Positions 49,451 to 60,461 of a stretch of DNA of 64,000 bases are shown piece after piece. The position numbers were made by a program, and so were the translations under genes. The DNA is from Dryococelus australis. Lineage: Eukaryota; Arthropoda; Insecta; Phasmatodea; Phasmatidae. The DNA is taken from positions 94,045,916-94,109,915 of the forward strand of contig CM057009.1 of NCBI GenBank assembly GCA_029891345.1. Reading direction: 5' to 3'. How positions within the stretch are numbered: position 1 is the first letter of the stretch; each line of letters opens with the position of its first letter. The notes under the pieces were generated by a model, which worked only from the letters and a program-made list of their open reading frames with translations, had not been told where the DNA came from and made no database searches.

Positions 49451-50244
49451 GGGACACAGGTACCGCCCTGAGTTCCGAGGTGCTTCATAGCACCTTTACT
49501 TTTATTACTGTCAGCTAAATGTCTTACGCCACTAGAGGCAGTTTGAGTATGCTAAGGAGAAAAGCATTAAGAGCCTCAGTCAGAGAATTATTATTATTAA
49601 CACAGTCGAGAATACGCGTACCAGTAGTGAACCCCCCTTAACTGAGGTAGAACCTGTTCCTTTATTTGGTCCTCACTTCAGGCCTGCATCGGGAGCAGAT
49701 CCTCTGTGCCTAGAAACATTAGAGTACGGAGATTGATTATTAGGTTTGGACTGGCCGTGACATAACATAGATTTTTCAGACATGCTCCGTGTTGAGGTAA
49801 AACGGAAACCACACCAACAGTCTCTTGAATTCCACCTCAGACGAGTACTCACAGCCAACCTGCATGGTACGAACACCCTCAGGAAAGATAATTCACCCAT
49901 GCTTACCACCAGGCCCCTAATCTACATGTTACACATGAAGCTGGTTTCACAGACTTTAGCGGTTGTAACTGTAAGTAAAACCAAAGCATCGTATCGAGAG
50001 TCATACCAGACTAAACTTACTTTTGGGATTTTCTCCCCTTCTCCTGTCACTACCATTAAACCTAAGAAAACTAAAACATAGGTATCCTGCAACATGGGAG
50101 GTAACCAGATGCAGCCGGCTTTATAGTAATTTTGTGTTTTAATTTTTTTGAGGAAAGCAATCCTTATTCGTACCTGATAGGCGAGGTAGGATAAAGTTAC
50201 CGGCTTTTAGAATCCAGGGACTATTATCCAGGGCGGGAACAAAC

Positions 50245-51132
50245 ATCAATTGTATACTAGATGATCCTGACATACATGTACAAATGCTATGAGAGGATTC
50301 CCTGTGCAAAATAAGATAGAAAACACTATACAAACAATGTCATAGAGTAACTTGTAAGGGAGGTAGCCACCCTTGAAAATCACTATATCAAATGGTTCTA
50401 CCAGAAAATAATGAACCCTACATGAGATAAAGGAGCCATTCTATGAATAATGTTGTCTTCAACCAAGATCTGAATCCTGAGAACAGTTGTGGTGTACTAT
50501 CATGCCCTATATTGAGACACTAGGGGGTAGTATATTGTTATCCTACAATGTGTGTGTAACCTTCAGGTATTTTGTAAAGACGTGATAATCATACGTTACT
50601 GCATGGAAACATGTTACCTTGATGTAACTCACTCAGATGAACAGTGTCCGAGACAACAAAGTGTGTACGGATGCACTTGGTTGCCTGCCAGGTATGCAAC
50701 CCAGTGCATACTTACAAACTTTGTTGTCTTGAACACTGTTCGTCTAAGAGTGTTACGTCAAGGTAATGTATTTCTGTGCAGTAATGTATGAAGACATATT
50801 TCCAAAATACCAGAGGGTTACACACACTTTGGTAGGATAGTACATACCACCCCCTAGGGTCTCAATGTAGGGGATGATAGTATGCCACAATTGTTTGTAC
50901 ATTTCAGGTCTTGGTCAAAGACATCATCATTCACAGAATGGCTCTTTCATCTCATGTCGGTTTCATTATTTTCTGGTAGAACCATTTGATATAAATATTT
51001 TCAAGGGTGGCTACCTCCCTTACGAGTTACTGTACATTATTCGTATAATGTTTTCTGTCCCATTTTGCATAGGGAATCACCTCACAGCATTTGTACCTGT
51101 AGTTCACGATCAACCTGTATACTCATTTATTG
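50245..51132. repeat. Large fold-back (near-palindromic) unit 1
   Basis: Left arm 50245-50688 is the reverse complement, with scattered differences, of 50689-51132. Examples are gtaacttgtaagggaggtag (50347) against ctacctcccttacgagttac (51011-51030), aaatggttctaccagaaaat against its inverse near 50976, and agacaacaaagt against actttgttgtct near the centre (about 50688). The loop is very short. Transcripts would form a hairpin of about 440 bp. Frames inside (50552-50791, 50874-51149) are not supported as genes. Confidence 0.85.
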
Positions 51133-51139
51133 CACACAC

Positions 51140-52665
51140 TTGTGTATAGCACTAATGTAAATAATAAACATCAAGGGTTTTTGAGAATGCTAAATTTTTT
51201 ACAAGAAAAATATCTAGCCCCTGGTCTCTCATAAAGGTCAATAAAAAATACATAATTTCTAATAAGCACGAAAACTAAAGGGAGGTTTGGATGGCAGGAA
51301 AGGTCTTAAGATGGCAGGAAAAAAAGTTATCCATTAGAAACTCATTCCTCAGATTATCTGTTTAATATTTTCTTGTTTATTCATCAGAAATCAACACCGA
51401 TGGAAAAACTGTTAAAGGAGAAAGAAAAAATTCCAAAACTAATAACGTGAGAAGGAAGAAAGAAAGAAAAAAAAAAAAAAAAAAAAAAATTCCAGAACAT
51501 AAATCTAATGTATATTGAGGTAGTTAATACACCATTAAAATTAATATTGAGGTTGAAGTAAGAAATGTGAGAAAATAATTCAAGGGGAAGTATTGCAGAA
51601 AGTTAATTATTGCTAGGTTGCCACTGGAACTTATCTTGTCAGCATATTCTGTTTTTTCTTTCAAGATTGCCACTCTAGTTAGCATGGTTGGCATTATTAA
51701 AATAGCTGTTATCGAGGTATGACAGGTCTTTTAATTACAATTCACAAGCCTAACAGATTTCTTTATAGAAAAAACCTACTTAAAACAAACCGTTCTTGCA
51801 ACTATATATAGCATGCACAATAATTTATTAAAACAAAATTTTGGAAAAAAGTTTTTCCCAGCAGGATCCACCAAGAATGTGAAATATTTTAAGCATTTTA
51901 TTGCTTAATATTCAATTTTCTTGTATATTTGTTTATGGATTTTTAAATGTGATTGGAAAATACTCTTAAATTACTTATGCTAAAGGCTGAAAGTTCATAG
52001 CAGTTAAAAGATCAGGAACTGGGGGGTGGGTTATTTGAGTGTACTTTTTTCCTTCCCAAACAGGAGAGTGCTGGAATGCATTACCCCACTCCCCCTTTTA
52101 AGAAGACTTTTACTACCACCTCCTCTCTACCCTCCCGGTCTGTGGTTGGTCATTTACTTATCAAGCAGTGCTGCGTTCACAAAATAAAGGGGCGGAACGT
52201 ACTGATTGGAAACAGCTGAGGCATAGAAGGTGTGGGATAAGGAGGGAGAAACATCAGCATGTGAAAGCTTTGTTTTGTTACTTAGAGGAGAAATGTTACT
52301 GTTGGGGGAGGGTACGTAACTGATGAGCCATGAATATGAAACACAGCCGCTCCCAAAATTGTGTAAGCAGCTTGTGCTTAAGTTCAGGTGGGTCAGATTT
52401 AGACCACATGGCTGCTATCAACATATTTACAAGTGCACTGTGTGTGACACTGTTGGAGAGGGTTAGGGGATGGGGAGGAAGAGAAAGATATGTGGACGAA
52501 AAGAAGGGGGGAGGGGAGCAAAGATAATGGCTGACAGTTCCAAAACTTTACACATGCCACTGTCTTCTTGTTGCATCCAACAATTTCTGGACAAATTAAT
52601 CTTCCCCCTTTCGTTTTTTTTTTTTTTGTTTTAATTTTTGTCTATAGTGCAAACTCTAGATTTTT
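51140..52665. other. Interval between the two fold-back units
   Basis: It contains an A-run (51471-51489) and purine-rich low-complexity sequence (52460-52520). No gene was seen. Confidence 0.3.
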
Positions 52666-52669
52666 CAAA

Positions 52670-54085
52670 GCTAAACTGTACGTAAAAAGGCCACACTACA
52701 ATTATTCAATGCTGAGCAGAATTCATGTGCCAAACTCGCGGAGGTGATTCCTTATGAGAAATAAGGCGGAGTATACATTCAGAAACACTATCGTGTGGTG
52801 AATATTAAGGGAGTTATGCAGCATTAAATATCAAAGTTTGAAATGCATGAATGTAAAAACATCAGGAAGTACTTCAGATGGAGAAAAAAAAATCAGAATC
52901 GTGTTTAATGAAACAAAGATTGTAAATCTGTTAAAATCGGGTTGGTCAAATTGTCCCCTTTCATTGCCTAAGCAGGAATAGTCACCCTATTTTTGCAGGT
53001 AAATTTGCAGCACTAGATGGTAGTGAAAAATTATGTCCAAACTTGTTCTAGTAAACAGTTTCAAGAAAATGCCATTCAAAATTTTGAAGGTACGGTGTAG
53101 CCCTGCGAGGGTAGGCAAAACATATGCCACCCATGCTACGGTACGTGGATGTAAGTACTGGTTAATCTGAGCGAGGGCAAGTGTACAGAATAAAGAACAG
53201 AGTGCCAACAGAAGGAATACATGACACGTGTATTTAGTACGTAGTACAGTGAAGCATGTCCTTGTCAAATGCCGCAGTTTGCATTGTCTGCGGTACTTCA
53301 GCATTCCACCAAATCATTATTGTTGAGCCTTCATTCTGCAATTTCTCATAGAGCTATGCCAATGTCGCACAGGAGGATTGACGACACTATGGATAGCACA
53401 GCCGGTACAGCTTCACTGCTTGCCTTGCATTCGTGTTGGCTGCTCCATACACTAGGTGCATATTGGCTAGTTCAACTCGCGTAAAATGTTCCATGCTTCC
53501 ACATCAAGCTGCAGGCACATACTGACTTACCCGCAGCCAAGCTCACTTTCATACTTGCACCAATTAAATCCCTCACCTGTTTCCTCAGCAATGTGCGTGG
53601 TGCGGGTGGCAGTTGCCTTGCCTGCACCCGCAGGGCTACACAGCACCTTCAAATCTTGAGTGGCATTTTCTCAAATATGGTTTACCAGAGCGAGTTTGGA
53701 TAAGAAGACTTTTGTCTTTATTTTACAATGGTAAGTAAAAACTTACCGTGAACTTTTCACTACCGCCTAGTGTTCCAAAGTTACTGTTGAAAATAGGACG
53801 ACAACCCTTCTTAAACAATGAAGGGGCACGATTTGACCAACCCCATTTTAACAGATTTACAACCTCAGTTTCATGAAACAATATTCAAACTTTTTTTTTG
53901 CTCCTTCTCAAGTACTTCCGGATATTTTTACATTCATGCATTTCAAACTTTGATATTCAATGCCAAACAATAGTGTTTAACATATAGACCACCTTTTTTG
54001 TTCATAAGGAATCACATCCCAGAGTTTGACACACGAACTCTGGTCAATGATGTATGTGGTATACTTTCCACGTAACACAAAAATA
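52670..54085. repeat. Large fold-back (near-palindromic) unit 2
   Basis: Arms of about 600 bases are inverted copies. Examples are tcaaagtttgaaatgcatga (52831-52850) against tcatgcatttcaaactttga (53934-53953), gtaaatctgttaaaat near 52922 against its inverse near 53850, and gtagccctgcg (53097) against cgcagggctac (53629-53639). Similarity weakens toward the centre (about 53290-53370) and at the outer ends. It is not related in sequence to unit 1. Confidence 0.85.
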
Positions 54086-54089
54086 TTTC

Positions 54090-56860
54090 ATCAATAACAG
54101 TGTATGAAATACACAATATTTAACATTTCCCTTTATTGCACATTGTTACAAACTAATCATTCAGAAATAAGTTTATACTGATGGCCTGAGAATATTAAAG
54201 CAATCAAAACACACAATACACATGCATACACAATGAAAAAGAACACAAATATTATAATTTACAAATTTGTATTATGAAATATGAGTATTAAAATAGGTAC
54301 ACAATTAAGAAGCATTTGACTAATGAACAGTCACAGTATGTTGATTATGTCATCTATAAAAAACACTTTTCTCATGCCTTCAATTACATTTTCTAATATA
54401 TATATTTGCTTCAAGTGCTGATCTACTTAAGTCCCCATTCTCCACAACTTCTATAAATAAAATATATTTGATGTCTGTGTGTTTAGACTTCTTTGACCTC
54501 ACATCATATTTGCAAAAAAAAAAAATTGTTCTATTGGATTCTCAGATTGCGATACGTCTTAAGCTTTCGATTTTTAATATTCTACAGAGCCTTTCCTTGG
54601 ACACCCACAAAAGTTTCCTTCTACAAGGTTTGATGAAAATACAGCTATATGACTTTCTATCATTAGTACCTCCAATCATTAGCAGGCACTTAGTATTCCA
54701 TTGCTTCTCCTGTTTCATATGTAGGACAATATTTTTCTGTGTTTCAAATAGTGATGTACGTGTCATGCCTTCTTATGGCATCCAACAGTAGATTTGCTTC
54801 TGCATCGTCACTGCTTGCTTATTGGACAAGACAAATCCAGTTTAGAAATTAAGTTAAATTCAACAATAACTTAATTTGCTTGTTGATAGATTTGGTCTAT
54901 GAACCAGGGGCAGACAATCTATACGCTAGGTAATGTGGCTGCTGCACCTTGTTGGGGTGTGGATTCCTCAACTGACATAGCTTAAGTGGTAAAAGTATGT
55001 TACTGTCTAACACACTACAGTTTATTATAGGGCTATAATGTAACACTACGAGAAACTGTTATACAACAGTAATTTACTGTATCCTGATGTATTTGAACTT
55101 CATTCACTTTGCAGCAGTTCCAAAGTAAGGGAAGGTAGGTGGTTCAACATGATTTTTGCTACACTGCTCTGCATGTCGTCATCAGTCACGACTAAGAACA
55201 ATATTGCAGTCTGTAATTTTTTGAGGGAATTCAGCTTGAATGATGCTCTAAACCCCACTTTGTTATCCAATTGAACACTTGCAAAATTTCCTTTCCATGG
55301 TTTTGCTGGGTTTGTTTCAGATATTTTATCAGCCTGCCAATTCTCATTGATAACAGATTTAATGTGTAACTAGGTCATCTAATTTTCATTACACATTCCA
55401 GATACTTTCACAAGTTGTTCATTCTACCCTTTTCTATTCATGCTGGCTGACTTTAGGGAAGATCATAAACTATCTTCTGCAACTGCCATACAATCATACC
55501 TGTTAGGTTTCCTTGAAATACTTTAGGCTGCTCCACGAGTACTTGTTCTTTTATTGGATTGTGTAAATAAGTATCTCTTACATACCAATGCTCTTCTGAA
55601 TCCTGATATTCTCAACAGATGCAACCAACAACAATCTCTCTTTCTTTGGCTAGATGCATGGAAAATTCTTTATAATAAAGGCCAGGAACCAGAATGTAAC
55701 GTTGAGCTTCAGGTTGCATATTGCACCTTTTAAATTTCTGTTTTATTGCCATGTACATTGCAATAACTATTGCTTGACACCCAGTCTAAAAAAGTGTTTT
55801 AACAATTTGTTATATTCCAGCATTAAGTAACAGCATCAAAATCACCCCAAGTCTTGGGTTTTATTTTTCTGTCACATTAAATCCAGAAAACTTAATTTTT
55901 TGTTAGAGAATGATTTATCAAGATACTAGTTCACCATGTTTTGTGTTTCAGTTTTTAAATATTCTAACATTTAGAACACAGTCCCTTCAGATTTATTTTT
56001 AACAAGATTTATCAAGTCAGGAGTTGATTTGAGAGAAAGTAAAGTTAGTAAAACTTTCTTCAAAATAACCTCCCTACACAAATGAATTTTCTCTAAATTC
56101 AGATACCACATATGGCAATCTTTAATGTTTTCTTCAATCACAAGAATTATTGCTTTCTTGGTGCTCTCAAAAATCAAAATCTTCAGTTCATTTACATCAG
56201 TAATTTAAGGTAAACAACCAACATCTTTAAACTTGAGAAATTTACCATTAGCTTCTAGTAGAATCACAGTTTAACTAGGATTGATGTAAAAAGAAATTTC
56301 TTAAACTTGCAAGCAGTTACAAAAGTTGGCAGGCAGATTTGACTATATAAGTAAACACCTGACAACATTAACATTCGTAAACACCAGTTTACTTATTTCA
56401 CCATTACCACACAGCCATGGAGCATACAACTTGACTTACAGTCTTTACTGTAGTCCTTTTCATTTCATCATGTACTTCTTGAACTATTTGCTGCAGTTTT
56501 CTTCACTGCCATCACATATCATAATTTTGTTAACCTTTCCCTGAAGTAATTATGTCTAACACCAAAATCTCTTGAATTTCTTGAAGAAAACCACTCATTT
56601 TCTCTTGAATGTCACACCTTCCATAAATCTGGCTTAATCATCAGTAAAGGTAACAAAATTCCTCACGCCTCTGACTGAAGCAGGTTGGACTTGACTAAGG
56701 GCAAGCTGTATCAATATGATGTCTATTCTAGTGTTACCTAACTCCCTGTTAGCTTGATCTGTTGGTAAAATCCAAATGGCATTGCATCAACACATTTTTC
56801 TCTTTGGTTAGAAACCAGTGTTACAAGGTTTAGTGGTTCTTTTATGCATTTGTTGGTAAT
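54090..56860 (-). other. AT-rich interval, possibly a decayed unidentified minus-strand gene
   Basis: Minus-strand frames at 56177-55971 (STKKAIILVIEENIKDCHMW...) and 54766-54542 look protein-like in composition, and fragments of similar character occur between them. I can assign no family, and stops are frequent. This may be a long-dead element or gene. Confidence 0.2.
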
Positions 56861-56867
56861 GAAAGTA

Positions 56868-59052
56868 CAGTGAAGCGTTGATAATCCGGATTAAATGGGA
56901 CCAGACCCCTTCCGGATTATCAAATTGTCCGGATTTTCGAAATGAACCAATAAAAGGGACAGTAGACGTCCTCAAGGTAAAAAAACTTGCTAAAATTGTT
57001 CATAATTCACTCTGTTGGTTACAGAAGTGGAGCGAATGAATAAAACCATTAATGTAGTAAAATTTGTACGTGTTTTAACTACAGAAAAAAATATTTTACT
57101 GTATGTACAATATTGCATGTACAGTCAGTCTTATTTTATGTACAGTAAATCTAGGCCTACAAAAAATACAGTACAGTAAAGTACAGTAATAAAAATATGT
57201 ATTTACAGTAAAACATATATTTAAGATTAAAAAAAAATCTTTTATGGGCTTTTGAACAGCTGCAGTGTTTTTTTTTGCAGCTAAGTCCTTGATTCATTTT
57301 AGGAGAATGAGCTGGGTTGGTGTGCTCTCAGTCTGTTTTTCAAGCCATGACATTAGTGTGTCTGCTGCCATAAATGATTCAGAATGTGTCGGCCCTGCTT
57401 CTGCAATGTCATTTTCATTCTCGTCCCAATCAGATTCTATTGTTTATGCGTACCCTTAAAATAAACAAAGAAACAAATGTTTTCTTTTTCTAATTTTATA
57501 GAAAAAATGAACAAGTACAAAGTTGGTTAAATATCTAAAAAATAGAACAGTGAATTTAAAATGACTGCATACCTTCAGACACTATGTCAGCTATTTCTTG
57601 GTTGCTCAAAATCTGGTATCCAGAATTGTTGTCATCAACAGTCAACCACTCACTGGTATCATTTTCATCACACTGTTCAAATCACAGGATCGCTCTGCAG
57701 ATTTCTGTCACCTCTTTTATCTTCTTTTTCTTGATCACTCCTTGGTCCATTGACTGCAGAGTTGCAGTAACGTTAGGTGGGAGAAATTGCACTTCGAAAT
57801 TCTGATCGATTTTGTTTAATACTTCGAGAGGGGAATGTATGGGTGCATTATTAATGATAAGCAGAACTTTCCCACTTTTATTTTTCTCCTCACGGAATTT
57901 TGTAACACTAGGGATAAATTCATCTTGAAACCAATCAAGAAAAATTACTGAAGTCATCGAAGCACTTTTCTGAGACATGTACAAAACAGAAAGGGTTTGC
58001 ACATTTTTAAAGCTACGTGGTTTTTTGCTCTTCCCAATCACTAACAGTTTTACATTGTGCTCCCCAATGGCATTAGCACATACCCTAGCTGTAATCCTCT
58101 CTTTGCTAACTTTAAACCTGGGAGCGGATTTTTCACATCTTGATGCCAGCGACTTGCGTGGAAGGGCTCGCCAGTTTATCCTGGTCTCATCGGCACCCCT
58201 AGAATAACCTTTTTCAGGTGCTTCCTTAATAAACTTCTCTTTAAAAACACTTCCAGCTGCTAAATCTGAGGAATGTTTTTCTCCTTTGATGTCTAACTCT
58301 CTAATGCTGTGCCTAGATTTGAAGTTCTTAAGCCAGCCAGAACTGGCTTTGAAATCTTTTGGTCCATTATGCTGTTCACTAAATTGTAAGGCTTTTTCAC
58401 AATCATTGGGCTTGAAATGGGCTCTCCTAAGCTTCTCCTGTGAGTAAACCACATATACATAGTATCTTTTAAGGCTTTGTTGTTTGCTGAACATGCAGTT
58501 TTTCTTTTCAACGTCCCTTCTTCACAGTCCCATTTTGATGTAAATTGTCCCAGCTGGGCTCTTTTCGCCTTAATATCACTTTTAGTGGAAGTTCCTACAC
58601 CATAAATCTTTGCAAGTGATACCCCACTTTCACCTTTTCCTAACCTTTCTAAAATTTTTAACTTGGTTTCAACGGTTACAAAAGTATGCTTTTTCTTCGA
58701 ACTCAACGCCATCATGGGTACAGAACAGTAATGTGTTACAAAAAACAAAACACAGACTAACTGACACACAAAAACACACTACTGTACACAAACTATAGGT
58801 TTGGTAAACAAAAACTTAGTGCACGCACAGAGAACAATGCTCGAGGTCAGAAGCCTGACGCGACTGATAGTGGCAGGGGAGCAAGTATATGACCTTGATG
58901 CTCCCGCTTTCACTGCCCCTCCCTCCTCCACACAACATGCAATTCACTCTCCACTCTGTAGGGCACGGCGAGCTTTACACTTTTAAAAGAATCAAATTCG
59001 GATTATCGACGGTTAAAATTTATTTGACGTACGAATTACTGATGCCCCACTG
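56868..59052 (-). mobile_element. pogo/Tigger-type DNA transposon, 2.2 kb
   Basis: The ends are inverted repeats: left CAGTGAAGCGTTGATAATCC, and right (inverted) CAGTGGGGCATCAGTAATTC. TA dinucleotides flank both sides (56866-56867, 59053-59054), the target duplication of the Tc1/mariner-pogo group. It contains one minus-strand transposase relic (58769-57550). Confidence 0.85.
57550..58769 (-). pseudogene. Tigger-like transposase (broken)
   Basis: The N-terminal helix-turn-helix runs from MALSSKKKHTFVTVETKLKI to VSLAKIYGVG. A CENP-B-type DNA-binding segment (LQFSEQHNGPKDFKASSGWL, LKNFKSRHSIRELDI) follows in another frame after a frameshift near 58460. In the DDE_1 catalytic domain the first Asp is in ADETRINWRALP. 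The second box reads VLLIINNAPIHSP where LDNAP is canonical, so that Asp is Asn. The third is kept in LPPNVTATLQSMDQGVI. Right after it about 100 residues are missing. The typical C-terminus then resumes (EICRAIL, stop, ...SGYQILSNQEIADIV). Confidence 0.9.
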
Positions 59053-59715
59053 TACTGGAAATCCATTAATTTATACTGAATACTCCGACTATATTGGAAA
59101 GAATGTTTATTTATATTTATTCTGCGATATTTACAAATTACATAAACAAACACTTTAGCTTGCACGATATCAAATACTAATGAGTATACATATAAATGTC
59201 CCAGGAACAACAAAATATAGTTTTAAATTAGTATTATTTGTTGTGTTTTGTAAGAACTTCATTCTGTAGTATCTAGGTTTTAAAATTTCTAATGATGCTG
59301 TGCTATTGCATTTTTGAATATTGTCCACGACATACTCCAAATTACACATGCACATTCAAAGTATGTGATGAAAGTTACTGAAATATTTAATAGTTTGAAT
59401 AATATATATGTTGATGTCAGCTGCATTATTTTAATTTTAAATCTGTGCCACTAATTTGTGTGTTTTTTTTTCTCCTTTTTTTTCTTTCACAATATGAACT
59501 GCTTTGGTATTATGAAATGCAATGTCTGAATTTGTTTCCTTCAGAGACAGAATGTGGAGATAATTAATCCATACCGCACTGTCACTTTTTAGAAGCTTGC
59601 AAATGGCTTACTGATTAAAAACATAATTCATACCAACTTGCATAACCTTGAAATATGGTGACAAAAAATTAATCATTTTGTATGCAGCTCCTCATAACTT
59701 AATAATTAAAAACTA

Positions 59716-60210
59716 CAGTAAAACCCCTCGATAACAAACCTGGGTGTTTGTTATAGAGGGGTTATTTGTAGAGAGGTGATTTACAATGTGTTTGTTCTTT
59801 ATCATGCAGTCAATTTTGAATCTAATTGCCGCTAGAATTCAGTAGCATTGGTTCTTTTGTATAGATTTATTTAAGAAAAGTATTAAAAGGATTTTCTTTT
59901 GAACACTTATACAATAAAACATCATGGCGACTATTAATAAACTACCATTGTCATAGAAAAAAATAAGGCACTAATTTTGTTTGGAGCCACATTAAGTAAA
60001 CAAAAAATTTCCAAAATTCTTTAATTTTAAGTAAGTAATGAAAACGCTTATGATAAAAAAAATACTTGGTAGACACATAATAAGACAATAAAGCTTCTAC
60101 AACAGTTAACAAACATTATGGCTTTTGTTAATTTTATTTTTTGTCTAAAAAAAATGACAAATATAGGTTTTTTTTAACAGTTCAAAGCAAAAGGGGGGGG
60201 GGGGGGGTGT

Positions 60211-60260
<50 letters not shown>

Positions 60261-60461
60261 GAGAAATATAAAATGGAAGTAAATATAATCAGACTTTTCA
60301 GTCTTTGTTATAGAGAGGTTTTGTGCTGAAGAGAGAAAAATAATTTGTTATAAAGAGTAGAGAATGCATTGTATCATATACAGTTTTGATTGGACCAGAC
60401 ACAGACTTTGTTATAGCGAGGTTTTGGTTATAAAGAGGTTCACTGTGTAGAGGTTTTACTG
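59716..60461. mobile_element. Non-autonomous Tigger-like element
   Basis: The left end is CAGTAAAACCCCTCGATAAC and the inverted right end is CAGTAAAACCTCTACACAGT, flanked by TA on both sides (59714-59715, 60462-60463). Several 'ttatagaggggtt / gttatagcgaggtttt' motifs recur near both ends. There is no transposase. A G-run and (TA)n (60193-60256) are internal. Confidence 0.75.
60193..60256. repeat. Poly-G, (GT)n and (TA)n compound microsatellite
   Basis: About 15 G are followed by a short GT run and about 17 TA units. It lies inside the non-autonomous element at 59716-60461. Confidence 0.95.

Larger units (their letters stand above)
47846..50100 (+). other. Probable retroelement remnant with recurrent hairpin motif
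   Basis: Its base composition (richer in C and G than the surroundings) and fragmented plus-strand frames resemble the gypsy-related regions at 39-44 kb. No catalytic motif was found. Between 49079 and 49450 the motif cccagcttgcaaaggccgga recurs four times. Confidence 0.3.

Noticed and set aside
50552..51149. Two plus-strand frames of 79 and 91 codons
   Set aside because: They lie in the arms of the fold-back and show no family features. The inverted repeat explains the sequence better.
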